DNA of 64,000 bases. Origin: Salinilacustrithrix sp034522155. GTDB taxonomy: Bacteria > Actinomycetota > Acidimicrobiia > Acidimicrobiales > Salinilacustritrichaceae. The translations under genes and the position numbers were made by a program. Location of the stretch: contig JAXHLP010000012.1 in the NCBI GenBank assembly GCA_034522155.1, positions 124,001-188,000 on the forward strand. Direction: 5' to 3'. The first letter of the stretch is position 1. Each line of letters starts with the position of its first letter. Positions 33,090 through 42,556 of this stretch are shown piece after piece. The notes beneath the pieces were generated by a model. That model worked only from the letters and a program-made list of their open reading frames with translations. It was not told the origin of the DNA and made no database searches.

Positions 33090-33761
33090 ATGCATGGCGA
33101 GCTTCGCGTCGTCGACGACGTCGCTCCCGCGTTCAGCGAGGTCGTCGCCGAGGCCTGGCACGCGCGGCCAGGCCGGGGCTTCTCCATCGCGCTCTCGGGC
33201 GGCGAGACGGCCCGGCGCTGCTACGAGCACCTCGCCACCTGGGACGAGTCGCCGATCGACTGGATGGCGACCGAGGTGTACTGGGGCGACGAACGTCGTG
33301 TTCCACTCGACCACCCGGACTCCAACTACCGGCTCGCGGCCGAATCGCTGCTCCAGCAGGTCGCGGGGGTGCATGCGCTGTTTCCGATGCGGTCCGAGGC
33401 CGGCGCCGACGCCTACCAGATGCAGCTGTCGACGATCGGTGCGCTCGACGTGGTCCACCTCGGCCTCGGCGCTGACGGTCACACGGCCAGCCTGTTCCCC
33501 GACTCCCCGGCCCTCGACGCCGATCCCGGACGCCTGGTGAGCACCAACGACGACCCCCATGGCGTGCATCCCCATCCGCGCCTCACGCTGACCTACGCCG
33601 GCATCGCGCGCGGTCGTACCGTGGTGGTCACCGTGGCCGGCGCCGACAAGGCCTCGGCCTTCGATGCGGTCCGGCGAGGTGCCGACGTCCCTGCCGCTCG
33701 GCTCCGGGCCGAGCACCTGGTGTGGATCGTCGACCGCCAGGCAGCCGACGAGGCGGATTGA
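33090..33761 (+). CDS. pgl: 6-phosphogluconolactonase
   Basis: Hydrolyses 6-phosphogluconolactone in the oxidative pentose-phosphate pathway. The 223-residue product has SIALSGGETARRCYEHLA, VYWGDERRVPLDHPDSNY and LGLGADGHTASLFP, all standard for the DevB-type family. The ATG lies 2 bases after the tal stop. zwf and opcA, often found in this operon in actinobacteria, are not between tal and pgl here. Confidence 0.94.
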   Translation: MHGELRVVDDVAPAFSEVVAEAWHARPGRGFSIALSGGETARRCYEHLATWDESPIDWMATEVYWGDERRVPLDHPDSNYRLAAESLLQQVAGVHALFPMRSEAGADAYQMQLSTIGALDVVHLGLGADGHTASLFPDSPALDADPGRLVSTNDDPHGVHPHPRLTLTYAGIARGRTVVVTVAGADKASAFDAVRRGADVPAARLRAEHLVWIVDRQAADEAD

Positions 33762-33841
33762 GCGTCTGCCAGTCGAGGATGACCGTGTCCCCTGTGACTC
33801 CTGACCGCGCTCGATATCCCACGCATCCCGGCTCGGTTTCC

Positions 33842-33847
33842 TAACCT
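33842..33847 (+). promoter_or_regulatory. -10 element of leaderless promoter for the cyclase gene
   Basis: TAACCT, 7 bases, then ATG. Confidence 0.65.
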
Positions 33848-33854
33848 GGTCGAC

Positions 33855-35414
33855 ATGGAACCCTCCCGGCCGCTGCCGTCGGCGGCGGTGCCGGTGCTCC
33901 GACGGACCGCCCGAGACGTGCGCATGCATCTCCTGGGTCGCCTGTCGCTGATCCACGCCGCGGGTGCGTTCATGGTGTTCAGCTACCTCCAGCAGCTGTA
34001 TCCGGCCTCGAGCGCCTTCGACACGCCCTGGCTCAACGACCTCGTGCTCCTTGTCGGTACCGAGGTGATCCTGGCGCCGATCGCCTGGCTGTGGTTCCTC
34101 AAGAAGTTCGGGACTTCGGGGCGGTGGGCGCTCGACGGGCGCACCCCCACCGTCGCCGAACGGGAGCGCATCCTCGACGAACCCTGGCGCATGGCCGCCC
34201 GGCCCTTCCTGCTCTGGGCCGGTTCCGCCACGGTGATCTGCACGGTCGTCGCGGTTCGCAGCGAGTACGCGGCCCGCCAGGTTCTCGAGATCGGCCAGAT
34301 CATGCTCATCGGCGGTCTCGGGGTGTGCGCCATCTCCTACCTGGTCGTCGAGCAGACCTACCGGCCCCTCTTCGCGTTCGCCCTCGCCGGCGAGGCCCCG
34401 CCTCGCCCCGCCTCGCTCGGCATCCGCCCCCGGCTGATGCTGGCGTGGGCGGTCAGCTCGGGCGTCCCGTTGCTCGGTCTCGCCACCGCACCGCTCCGCG
34501 ACTCGGGGCGGTCGCTCGCCGCCATCAGCGTGCTCGCGCTCCTCGGCATCGTGGGCGGCATCTTCTCGGTCCTGGTCGCGTCCAACTCCATCGCCGAGCC
34601 GCTCGACGAGGTCCGCCGGGCACTCGGTCGCGTGGCCGGCGGCGACCTGCAGTCCGACCTGTCGGTCGACGACGGCGGCGAGGTCGGTCAGGTGCAGGCC
34701 GGATTCAACCGGATGGTGGCCGGTCTGCGCGAGCGCGCCGAGCTGCATGACCTGTTCAGCAAGCACGTCGGCCACGAAGTGGCGGCCCAGGCGCTGGAGC
34801 ACGGGACCGGGCTGGGTGGCGAGTCCCGCCGCGCTTCGGTCGTGTTCGTCGACCTCATCGGCTCCACCGCCATGTCCGAGGTCCTGCCTCCCGGCGAGGT
34901 GGTCAGCACGCTCAACGCCTTCTTCCAGGGCGTGGTCGACACCGTCCAGGCCGAGGGTGGCTGGGTGAACAAGTTCGAGGGCGACGGGGCCTTGTGCGTG
35001 TTCGGCGCACCGGGGTTCCAACCCGACCACGAGGCCCGCGCCCTGCGCGCCGCGCGCGCCCTGCACGACCGCATGCAGCAGTTGGCCGACGAGCACCCCG
35101 GCCTCGACGCGGGCATCGGTGTCTCGTCGGGGACCGTCGTCGCCGGCAACGTCGGCACCGAGGAGCGCTACGAGTACACGGTGATCGGCCGGGCCGTCAA
35201 CGAGGCCTCCCGGCTCACCGACCTGGCCAAGCAGCGTCCCGGACGTGTTCTGGCATCGTCGAACGCAGTACGCGCCGCCGGTCCCGAGCAGGCCGAGTGG
35301 GTCGACCGCGGCAGTGTCGGCCTGCGCGGCCAGCAGGCCCCCACGCTCGTCTTCGAGCCGACAGCCGTGGGCACCTCGTCCCGCTCCCCCACCCACCCGG
35401 CCCGGGCCAACTGA
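33855..35414 (+). CDS. Membrane-bound class III adenylate cyclase with HAMP domain
   Basis: Makes cyclic AMP from ATP. The 519-residue protein has about six membrane helices (30-250), a HAMP linker (ASNSIAEPLDEVRRALGRVA) and a catalytic domain. The metal Asp residues lie in VFVDLIGST and FEGDGALCVF, with Lys in VNKFEGD. YTVIG has Thr at the second base-recognition position, as in class IIIb, and VNEASRL supplies the transition-state Asn/Arg. It resembles mycobacterial Rv1318c-Rv1320c/Rv3645. The membrane part suggests sensing of an envelope or lipid signal. Confidence 0.9.
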   Translation: MEPSRPLPSAAVPVLRRTARDVRMHLLGRLSLIHAAGAFMVFSYLQQLYPASSAFDTPWLNDLVLLVGTEVILAPIAWLWFLKKFGTSGRWALDGRTPTVAERERILDEPWRMAARPFLLWAGSATVICTVVAVRSEYAARQVLEIGQIMLIGGLGVCAISYLVVEQTYRPLFAFALAGEAPPRPASLGIRPRLMLAWAVSSGVPLLGLATAPLRDSGRSLAAISVLALLGIVGGIFSVLVASNSIAEPLDEVRRALGRVAGGDLQSDLSVDDGGEVGQVQAGFNRMVAGLRERAELHDLFSKHVGHEVAAQALEHGTGLGGESRRASVVFVDLIGSTAMSEVLPPGEVVSTLNAFFQGVVDTVQAEGGWVNKFEGDGALCVFGAPGFQPDHEARALRAARALHDRMQQLADEHPGLDAGIGVSSGTVVAGNVGTEERYEYTVIGRAVNEASRLTDLAKQRPGRVLASSNAVRAAGPEQAEWVDRGSVGLRGQQAPTLVFEPTAVGTSSRSPTHPARAN

Positions 35415-35475
35415 GGACGACGCGGACGCCAGGTCCGGCCCGTGATGCTGGGCTGGTCGTGGAGGATGGCCCGGG

Positions 35476-35481
35476 TAGGGT
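35476..35481 (+). promoter_or_regulatory. -10 element of leaderless promoter for fbiC
   Basis: TAGGGT, 7 bases, then ATG. Confidence 0.65.
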
Positions 35482-35488
35482 CCCCGCC

Positions 35489-37780
35489 ATGGTAGATGCC
35501 GCCCCCGCTCCGGCCCTGCTCGACCTCCCCCTCGACGAGCTCCGAGCTCGTGCCCGAGCGATCCGCGATGCGAACACCGGCCAACGGGTCACCTACTCGC
35601 CCAAGGTGTTCATCCCCCTCACGATGCTGTGTCGCGACAAGTGCGGGTACTGCACCTTCGCCCAGCCCCCCGCCCGGCTCGAGTCGCCATACCTCACGCC
35701 CGACGAGGTGCTCGCCATCGCTCGGCGCGGCGAGGAGACCGGGTGCCACGAGGCGCTGTTCACCCTCGGCGAGCGCCCCGAGGAGCGGTACCCGGCCGCC
35801 GCGGAGTGGCTGGAGGCCAACGGCTACGAGTCGACCGTCGACTACCTGGCGGCCATGTGCCAGCTCGTGCTCGACGAGACCGGCCTGCTCCCCCACGCCA
35901 ACGCCGGCGCCCTGTACCCCGACGAGCTGGCACGGCTGCGCGCGGTCTCACCGTCGCAGGGGATGATGCTCGAGACCCTCCGCGACGACCTCGACTGCCA
36001 TCTCGGGTCGCCCGACAAGACCCCCGAGCGCCGTCTCGCCACGCTCGAGGCTGCCGGCGAGCTGGGGATCCCGTTCACGACCGGCATCCTCGTCGGCATC
36101 GGCGAGGAGCCGATCGACCGCGTGCAGGCGCTGGAAGCCATTGCCGCCAGCCACCGTCGCCACGGACACGTGCAGGAGGTCATCGTCCAGAACTTCCTGC
36201 CCAAGCCGGGTACGGGGATGCACCGCGCCCCGGCGTGTCCTCACGACGACTTCGTGCAGGCCATCGCGCTCGCCCGGCTCATCCAGCCGCCCGAGGTCCA
36301 CGTGCAGGCGCCGCCCAACCTGTCCGACGACTTCGGGGTGCTGCTCGATGCCGGGATCGACGACTGGGGTGGCATCTCGCCGGTCACCGCCGATCACGTG
36401 AACCCCGAGCGCCCCTGGCCGGCGCTCGACCGCCTCGCCGAGGTCACCGAGGCCCGGGGGTTCGCGCTGGCGCCTCGGCTCACCGTGTACCCCGAGTTCG
36501 CCCGCGCGGCCGCACAGCCCGCCGGAAGCACGGAGCGCAGCTTCATCGACGAGGCCGTGCGATTCCCGGTCCTGAACCGTGCCGACGCCGAGGGTCTCGG
36601 ACGCGACGACCACTGGTACTCGGGCCACGCGGACGCCCCACCCACCCTCGTTCCGGGCCGGCCCGCCGCCGGCGGTGCCGTGGGCGAGGTGCTCGCCGGC
36701 GCGCTCCTCGGCCAGGAGCTCGGCGTCGACGAGATCACCACGCTGTTCGGCGCCCGCGGCCCCGAGGTCGCCGCCGTGACCGAGGTGGCCGACGACTTCC
36801 GGCGCACCGACGTCGGCGACGTGGTCACCTACGTCCAGAACCGCAACATCAACTACACCAACGTCTGCACGTTCAAGTGCCGGTTCTGCGGTTTCTCCAA
36901 GGGACCGCTGTCGCTCAATCTCCGCGGCAGCCCGTACCTGCTCACCCTCGACGACATCGCCGACCGGGTCCGCGAGGCCCGCGACCTCGGCGCCACCGAG
37001 GTCTGCCTGCAGGGCGGCATCCATCCCGACTTCGACGGCGACTACTACATCGACGTCACCCGGGCCGTGAAGGAGGCCGTGCCCGACATCCACGTGCACG
37101 GGTTCACCGCCCTCGAGGTCACCGAGGGCGCCCGGCGCCTCGACGAGCCCCTGGCCGACTACCTGCGACGCCTGATGGACGCCGGCCTCAAGACCCTGCC
37201 CGGCACCGCGGCCGAGATCCTCGACGACGAGATGCGGGCTCTGCTGTGCCCCGACAAGATCAACACCGACGAGTGGCTCGAGGCCCACCGCACCGCCCAC
37301 GCTCTCGGGCTGCAGTCCAACGTGACGATCATGTACGGCGCCATCGAGAACCCGGTGCACTGGGCCCGCCACATCGTCCGCACCCGCGAGCTGCAGAAGG
37401 ACACGGGCGGGTTCACCGAGTTCGTGCCCCTCCCCTTCGTCCACATGGCCGCTCCCATGTACCTGCAGCGCAAGGCCCGCCGGGGCCCGACCTTCCGCGA
37501 GGCCCTGCTCATGCACGCCGTCGGACGCATCGCCTACCGCGGTGCCATCGACAACATTCAGGTGTCCTGGGTGAAGATGGGCCGATCGGGCGTCACCCAG
37601 TGTCTGCAGGCGGGGGTCAACGACCTCGGCGGCACGCTCATGGACGAGAACATCTCCCGGGCCGCCGGGGCCACCCACGGGCAGATGATGCAGGCCGACG
37701 ACTTCCGCTCGATCGTCGAGCCACTCGGTCGCCGCCTCGAGGAGCGGACGACGCTCTACGCCAGGCCTGCGCCCGCTTGA
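35489..37780 (+). CDS. fbiC: FO synthase FbiC (fused CofG/CofH)
   Basis: Bifunctional radical-SAM enzyme that builds the deazaflavin FO, precursor of coenzyme F420, from tyrosine and a riboflavin precursor. In 763 residues it carries two CX3CX2C clusters: C48/C52/C55 (CRDKCGYC) in the CofG half, and C460/C464/C467 (CTFKCRFC) in the CofH half. Both halves have full barrel sequence, for example LQGGIHPDFDGDYYIDV and GGFTEFVPLPFVHM. The presence of fbiC implies the host uses F420. The LOG gene follows 4 bases later. Confidence 0.96.
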   Translation: MVDAAPAPALLDLPLDELRARARAIRDANTGQRVTYSPKVFIPLTMLCRDKCGYCTFAQPPARLESPYLTPDEVLAIARRGEETGCHEALFTLGERPEERYPAAAEWLEANGYESTVDYLAAMCQLVLDETGLLPHANAGALYPDELARLRAVSPSQGMMLETLRDDLDCHLGSPDKTPERRLATLEAAGELGIPFTTGILVGIGEEPIDRVQALEAIAASHRRHGHVQEVIVQNFLPKPGTGMHRAPACPHDDFVQAIALARLIQPPEVHVQAPPNLSDDFGVLLDAGIDDWGGISPVTADHVNPERPWPALDRLAEVTEARGFALAPRLTVYPEFARAAAQPAGSTERSFIDEAVRFPVLNRADAEGLGRDDHWYSGHADAPPTLVPGRPAAGGAVGEVLAGALLGQELGVDEITTLFGARGPEVAAVTEVADDFRRTDVGDVVTYVQNRNINYTNVCTFKCRFCGFSKGPLSLNLRGSPYLLTLDDIADRVREARDLGATEVCLQGGIHPDFDGDYYIDVTRAVKEAVPDIHVHGFTALEVTEGARRLDEPLADYLRRLMDAGLKTLPGTAAEILDDEMRALLCPDKINTDEWLEAHRTAHALGLQSNVTIMYGAIENPVHWARHIVRTRELQKDTGGFTEFVPLPFVHMAAPMYLQRKARRGPTFREALLMHAVGRIAYRGAIDNIQVSWVKMGRSGVTQCLQAGVNDLGGTLMDENISRAAGATHGQMMQADDFRSIVEPLGRRLEERTTLYARPAPA

Positions 37781-37784
37781 ACGC

Positions 37785-38813
37785 ATGAACCAACCTCCCT
37801 CCGGCGCGGTCTCCCGGGCCCGGCTCGACGAGTTGCTCGACCTCGCCGGCGCCACCGCGAATCGCGACCTGCTCGTCGACATCCTGCGATCTGCGCTCGG
37901 GCTGGCGGGCGACGACGTCGACCGTCTCGACCTCAAGATCGCCGCCTCGTCCCTCCGGGAGATGCGATCCGCCTTCATCACCTTCCGGCCCTACGAGGAC
38001 CACAAGAAGGTGACGATGTTCGGTTCGGCGCGGACCCAACCCCACGATCCCCTCTACGAGCAGGCCCGTCGCCTCGCCGCCGACCTGGCCGCCCAGGATT
38101 GGATGGTGATCACCGGTGCCGGTCCGGGGATCATGGCGGCCGGGATCGAAGGGGCCGGACGGGAGAACGCCTTCGGGGTGACCATCCGGCTGCCGTTCGA
38201 GGAGGCAGCCAACGAGTTCATCCATGGCGACGACAAGCTCGTCGCCATGAAGTACTTCTTCACCCGCAAGCTCATGCTCGTGAAGGAGTCGGCAGGATTC
38301 GTGGCCCTCCCCGGTGGATTCGGCACCCAGGACGAGACCTTCGAGCTGTTCACCCTGCAACAGACCGGGAAGTCGGTCCCGGCGCCGGTCGTGCTCCTCG
38401 ACATCCCCGGCGGGACGTACTGGCACTCGTGGCTGCGGTTCGTGAAAGACGAACTGATCGCCGGTGGACTCGTCAGCCCGGGCGACCTCGACCTGTTCCT
38501 GATCACCGACGACGTCGACGAGGCCTGCGAGGAGATCGTGGGCTTCTACGCCAACTACCACTCGATCCGCTGGGTCGGCGACCACCTCGTCCTGCGCATG
38601 CAGACCGGCCCCGACGAGACCCAACTCGCCGCGCTCAACGAGGCGCACCGCCACCTGCTGACCCACGGTGAGATCGAGGTGACCGAGCCCTCGGACGCCG
38701 AGCGGTCCGATCGCGACCAGCTCGAACTGGCCCGGATCGCGATGCCCTTCGACAAGTACCGCCAGAGCGACATCCACGGCATCATCCGAGACGTCAACCG
38801 GTGGGTGCGGTGA
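37785..38813 (+). CDS. LOG/TIGR00730-like Rossmann-fold nucleotide hydrolase
   Basis: The 342-residue product has the LOG motif LPGGFGTQDETFELFTLQQ and a Rossmann core (VTMFGSARTQPHDPLYEQ, VITGAGPGIMAAGIEGAG). Small LOG proteins release the base from nucleoside 5'-monophosphates (cytokinin activation). This one is longer, with extra N- and C-terminal helices, so its substrate may differ. It is coupled to fbiC by a 4-base gap and to the next gene by a GTGA overlap. Confidence 0.82.
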   Translation: MNQPPSGAVSRARLDELLDLAGATANRDLLVDILRSALGLAGDDVDRLDLKIAASSLREMRSAFITFRPYEDHKKVTMFGSARTQPHDPLYEQARRLAADLAAQDWMVITGAGPGIMAAGIEGAGRENAFGVTIRLPFEEAANEFIHGDDKLVAMKYFFTRKLMLVKESAGFVALPGGFGTQDETFELFTLQQTGKSVPAPVVLLDIPGGTYWHSWLRFVKDELIAGGLVSPGDLDLFLITDDVDEACEEIVGFYANYHSIRWVGDHLVLRMQTGPDETQLAALNEAHRHLLTHGEIEVTEPSDAERSDRDQLELARIAMPFDKYRQSDIHGIIRDVNRWVR

Positions 38814-39958
38814 GGGCGGCGACCAGCCTCACCACCCTCGGCGAGCGCGCTGACGAGCTGGCGCACGAAACGGAATCGTTGCGCCGTCTCCCCGACGAGT
38901 TGGCCGCCGGGCTGCGTGAGCTCGGCCTCGGCCGTGCCATGGCACCCGCCGAGGTCGGCGGCGGCGAGCATCCGGTGGCCGAGGTGGTCGACGTGATCGA
39001 ACGCCTCGCCTACCACGACGGCGCCACCGCCTGGTGCGCCATGATCGCCGCCACGACCTCCCTGGTCGGCGGGTACCTGCCGGCCGACTGGGCCGAGGCC
39101 GTCTATGGCCCCCTCGATGCCCACACCGGTGGGTTCGCGGCGCCGGTCGGGCGCGGCCGGATCAGTGACGACGGCCTGGTGGTCACCGGTCGCTGGCAGT
39201 GGGGGTCGGGCACCCACCACTGCACCTGGATCGGCGGCGGGACGCTCGTGGTCGATGACGCCGGCGAACCGGCAGCGCTGCCCGACGGGGCCGTCGCCCC
39301 GTTCGTGCTCTTCCCGGCCGACGAGGTCGAGCTCCACGACACCTGGCATGTGGCCGGCCTGAAGGGCACCGGCTCGGTGGACTACACGGTCACCGAGGCG
39401 GTCGTTCCGCCGGGTCGTTGGGTCCAGCTCGGGGCGCCGCCCGTTGTCGACCGACCCCTCTATCGCTTCAGCTTCATGGGTGCCCTCGCCGTGGGCGTCG
39501 CCGCCGTCGGGCTCGGGCTGGCCCGGCGCGCCGCCGACGAGCTCATCGATCTCGCCGGCGGCAAACGGCCCCAGGGATCGTCACGGACCTTGGCCGAGCG
39601 GCCCGTCGTCCAGGCCGCGCTCGCCGAGGCCGAGGCCGGCCGACGCGCCGCCCGTCTCCTCCTCGATCGGGCCGTGGCCGATGCCACCCATCTGGCCGCT
39701 GGCGCGGCCGACCTCGACGAGGTCTCGGTTCGCGTCGACCTCCGGCGTGCCGCGAGCCACGCGATGCGGGTCGCGGCCGACGCGGTCGACACCTGCTACA
39801 CCGCAGGCGGAGGCGCAGCGGTCTACGACAGATCACCGCTGCAGCGGGTCTTCCGCGACGTCCATGTCGCCACCCAGCACGCCATGGTCGCACCGCGCAC
39901 CATGGAGGTCGTCGGTCGGGCCGACCTCGGGCTGCCGACCGACACGAGCCAGCTGTGA
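38810..39958 (+). CDS. Acyl-CoA-dehydrogenase-fold flavin monooxygenase-like protein
   Basis: The 382-residue protein has the acyl-CoA dehydrogenase fold with the 'type 2' C-terminal domain found in HsaA-like hydroxylases: ERLAYHDGATAWCAMIAA, GRWQWGSGTHHCTWIGGG and a late RVFRDVHVATQHAMVAP. These enzymes use reduced flavin and oxygen, or have lost oxygenase function. The GTG overlaps the LOG stop; another GTG 3 codons upstream is possible. Substrate unknown. Confidence 0.78.
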   Translation: MRAATSLTTLGERADELAHETESLRRLPDELAAGLRELGLGRAMAPAEVGGGEHPVAEVVDVIERLAYHDGATAWCAMIAATTSLVGGYLPADWAEAVYGPLDAHTGGFAAPVGRGRISDDGLVVTGRWQWGSGTHHCTWIGGGTLVVDDAGEPAALPDGAVAPFVLFPADEVELHDTWHVAGLKGTGSVDYTVTEAVVPPGRWVQLGAPPVVDRPLYRFSFMGALAVGVAAVGLGLARRAADELIDLAGGKRPQGSSRTLAERPVVQAALAEAEAGRRAARLLLDRAVADATHLAAGAADLDEVSVRVDLRRAASHAMRVAADAVDTCYTAGGGAAVYDRSPLQRVFRDVHVATQHAMVAPRTMEVVGRADLGLPTDTSQL

Positions 39959-41085
39959 GCCCGTCCGAACGGCCAGTGGCGCCACTGGATTCGGCCGAGA
40001 GCATCCACGCCTGGCTCGAGGCGCATCCCGAGCCCTCGAGCGACGAGTTGGCTCGTGCGGGTCTCGTGGCCCCGCACTACCCGCCCCCGTGGGGTCTCGG
40101 CGCCGACCCCGACCTCCAGCTCGCCGTCGACCGGGCCCTGGCCGACGCCGGCGTGGCCGTGCCCGACAATCCCATCGGCATCGGCTGGGCCGGGCCGACA
40201 CTGGTGGCCGCCGGGACCGTCGAGCAGCAGCGGCGCTGGATTCCCCGCCTCCTCTCGGGCGAGGATTTCTGGTGCCAGTTGTTCTCCGAGCCCGAGGCCG
40301 GCTCCGATCTGGCCGCACTGAAGACCACGGCCGTCCGCGACGGCGACCACTACGTGGTCGACGGACAGAAGATGTGGTCGACCTGGGCCGAGCGGGCGGC
40401 GTACGGGATCCTCCTCGCCCGCACCGACTTGAATGCCCCCAAGCACCGGGGCATCTCCTACTTCGTCCTCGACATGAGCTCGCCCGGGATCGACGTCCGT
40501 CCGCTCACGGAGATGACCGGCCAGTCGCACTTCAGCGAGGTGTTCCTCACCCGCGTGCGGGTGCCGATGGACCATCGGATCGGCGAGGAGGGCGACGGGT
40601 GGCGCCTGGCCAAGGTCACGCTGGGGAACGAACGCGTGTCCCTGTCCGAGGGCGGCGTGTGCTGGGGCATGGGCCCCACCAGCGCCGAGGCGTTCACGAT
40701 GTTGGCGGCCGACGGTGTGGCCGATCCCGTCCAGCGCCAGGAGGCGGCCCGACTCTGGATCCAGAGCCGAATCCTCGAGCTGCTCGGCGACCGTGTGGTC
40801 GAGGCGGTGCAACGGGGCGAAGACCCCAACCCGATCGCCTCGCTCAAGAAGCGCCTGGCCGACGTCCACGGGCAGGAACTGCTGTCCCTGGTCAAGGACC
40901 GGCGGGGCGCCTACGGGATGCTCGGGGTACAGGATCACCGGGCCGAGGAGCGCGACGTGTGGCACTGGGCCTACCTGTTCAGCCGGGCATTGACCATCGG
41001 CGGAGGCACGACCGAGGTGCTCTCCAGCGTCATCGCCGAGCAGATGCTCGGACTGCCGCGCGAACCCCGACTCCGAGGGAGCTGA
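39955..41085 (+). CDS. Acyl-CoA dehydrogenase
   Basis: FAD enzyme of acyl-CoA alpha,beta-dehydrogenation, 376 residues. Signature QLFSEPEAGSDLAALKTTA and VVDGQKMWSTWAERAAYGIL form the flavin/substrate site; LTIGGGTTEVLSSVIAEQML is the C-terminal signature. The N-terminal domain is shorter than usual. GTG overlaps the previous stop (GTGA). It forms a run with the type-2 flavoprotein and the nitroreductase, so a joint catabolic route is likely. Confidence 0.88.
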   Translation: MSPSERPVAPLDSAESIHAWLEAHPEPSSDELARAGLVAPHYPPPWGLGADPDLQLAVDRALADAGVAVPDNPIGIGWAGPTLVAAGTVEQQRRWIPRLLSGEDFWCQLFSEPEAGSDLAALKTTAVRDGDHYVVDGQKMWSTWAERAAYGILLARTDLNAPKHRGISYFVLDMSSPGIDVRPLTEMTGQSHFSEVFLTRVRVPMDHRIGEEGDGWRLAKVTLGNERVSLSEGGVCWGMGPTSAEAFTMLAADGVADPVQRQEAARLWIQSRILELLGDRVVEAVQRGEDPNPIASLKKRLADVHGQELLSLVKDRRGAYGMLGVQDHRAEERDVWHWAYLFSRALTIGGGTTEVLSSVIAEQMLGLPREPRLRGS

Positions 41086-41086
41086 C

Positions 41087-41749
41087 ATGGATCTCGACGA
41101 GGCCATCATGACGCTGCGGTCGATGCGCCGCCTCACCAACGACCCACCCGTGACCGATACGGAGATCGAGCACTGCCTCCGGGCCGCGGTGCAGGCACCG
41201 AATGGCGGCAACGTGCAGCCCTGGCAGTTCGTCGTGCTGACCGACCCCGCCGTCCGGTCTCGCGTCGCCGAGGTGGTCCAGCGCGCCACCGAGCGGTACC
41301 TGGCCGCCATCGAGGCAGCCCGTCCACCGACCGATTCCGAGGAGGCCGAGCGCTCCTGGCGACGCGGCGCGCGCCTCACCCGGCATCTGGCCGACCACCT
41401 CGCCGACATCCCGTCGGTGCTCTTCGTCCTGACGCCCTATCCCAACATCCTCACCGACGACGAGGGCCCGATCGAGATCGGCCGGCTCGAGGCCTCCATC
41501 TTCCCGGCCGTGCAGAACTTCCTCCTCGCCGCTCGCGGCCTGGGCCTCGGCACCACGCTCACGACATTGGTCAAGGTCTACGAGGACGAGATCAAGCAGA
41601 TCTGTGGCATCAAGGACCACCACGAGCTCATGGCGCTCGTACCGATCGGCCGTCCGCTCGGACGCTTCGGCACGCCACCGCGCCGGCCCGCGGAGACGGT
41701 GACGAGCTGGAACACCTACGGCAATCGTCGGGCGTTCGGCCCGGGGTGA
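41087..41749 (+). CDS. Nitroreductase family FMN oxidoreductase
   Basis: The 220-residue protein has the family's N-terminal TLRSMRRLTNDPPVTDTEIE, the FMN-binding APNGGNVQPWQFVVLTD and NFLLAARGLGLGTTLTTL. It uses NAD(P)H to reduce quinones, nitro groups or flavin. One base separates it from the acyl-CoA dehydrogenase stop. It could supply reduced flavin to the type-2 monooxygenase-like protein; that is inference. Confidence 0.88.
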   Translation: MDLDEAIMTLRSMRRLTNDPPVTDTEIEHCLRAAVQAPNGGNVQPWQFVVLTDPAVRSRVAEVVQRATERYLAAIEAARPPTDSEEAERSWRRGARLTRHLADHLADIPSVLFVLTPYPNILTDDEGPIEIGRLEASIFPAVQNFLLAARGLGLGTTLTTLVKVYEDEIKQICGIKDHHELMALVPIGRPLGRFGTPPRRPAETVTSWNTYGNRRAFGPG

Positions 41750-41923
41750 GGCCGACCGGCTCCGGTCGCGATCCCGGACGGCGGCGCGAAGGCGGGATGG
41801 GCCCGGGACACGGTGACCCAGCGGCCGGAAACGTCGAACTCGAGGTCGATCCAGCGGGGCGGGTGTGTGGCCGCCCGCCGGCGTGCGCTGACACACCCGG
41901 TCCGCACCGGGCGCGGTGGTGGA

Positions 41924-42493
41924 TCAGCCGAAGTACTCGGGCTCGTTTCCCGGCTTCCACTTGATGTTGCAGCCCATCGACGGGTGATGGGGCTCGGGGA
42001 CGGGCTCGCCCGCCGCCACGTGCCTGGCCGCGGCGAGCAGGTCGGCGCCCGTCACCGCGGTGCCGTCGGGTCGGGAGTCGTCCATCTGGCCCCGGTAGGC
42101 GAGCAGGTGGTCGGCGCCGAAGACGAAGAAGTCGGGCGTGCAGGCGGCGCGGTAATCCTTGGCCACCTCCTGCGACCCGTCGACCAGGTACGGGAACCGC
42201 CACCCGTGTTCCCGGGCGAAGGAGGTCATCGCCGCCGGCGAGTCGTCGGGATGGGTGTCGGCGTTGCTGTTGATCGCCACGAACCCCACCCCCAGCGACT
42301 CGAGTTCGGACACCACATCCGGGAGGTCGGCAGCGATGTGCTTCACGTACGGGCAGTGGTTGCACACGAAGGCGACCACGACCGGTCGGCCCGCGTAGTC
42401 GTGCAGCGAGACCGTCGTGCCCGCCGGATCGGGGAGGTTGAACTCGGGGGCGGGCGTGCCGACCGGCACCATCGTGGACTCCGTCTTCACCAT
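41924..42493 (-). CDS. Thioredoxin-fold peroxiredoxin/redoxin-like protein
   Basis: The 189-residue redoxin-family protein has FNLPDPAGTTVSLHDYAGR, the CxxC site VCNHCPYVKH and NSNADTHPDDSP, with PDFFVFGADHLLAYRG. There is no signal peptide, so it should act in the cytosol as a thiol peroxidase or disulfide reductase. It is divergent from the Cys-rich gene, 63 bases away. In the 174 bases between it and the nitroreductase I see nothing convincing. Confidence 0.85.
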   Translation of the reverse strand: MVKTESTMVPVGTPAPEFNLPDPAGTTVSLHDYAGRPVVVAFVCNHCPYVKHIAADLPDVVSELESLGVGFVAINSNADTHPDDSPAAMTSFAREHGWRFPYLVDGSQEVAKDYRAACTPDFFVFGADHLLAYRGQMDDSRPDGTAVTGADLLAAARHVAAGEPVPEPHHPSMGCNIKWKPGNEPEYFG

Positions 42494-42499
42494 GGGTCC

Positions 42500-42505
42500 A
42501 TCCTA
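42500..42505 (-). promoter_or_regulatory. -10 element of leaderless promoter for the redoxin gene
   Basis: TAGGAT, 6 bases, then ATG. Confidence 0.6.
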
Positions 42506-42540
42506 GGAAAGACCATGGCCGCAGACGCACAGGCCCGCGG

Positions 42541-42546
42541 TAGCCT
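42541..42546 (+). promoter_or_regulatory. Putative -10 element for the Cys-rich/AAA/McrC-like operon
   Basis: TAGCCT lies 10 bases before the ATG at 42557, giving a leader of about three bases or none. A second, weaker TAGGAA lies before an upstream in-frame ATG at 42515. Confidence 0.45.
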
Positions 42547-42556
42547 GCGCCGTTCC

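Noticed and set aside
32832..35396. 850-codon minus-strand frame opposite tal, pgl and the cyclase
   Set aside because: Same shadow effect; it crosses three clear genes and their gaps.
35948..37981. Long minus-strand frame opposite fbiC
   Set aside because: fbiC on the plus strand has both radical-SAM clusters and full domains; the reverse frame has no recognisable fold.
41716..41907. 63-codon minus-strand frame overlapping the end of the nitroreductase
   Set aside because: A short stretch (RWIDLEFDVSGRWV) looks protein-like, but there is no ribosome-binding site or -10 element and the frame runs into a gene on the other strand.
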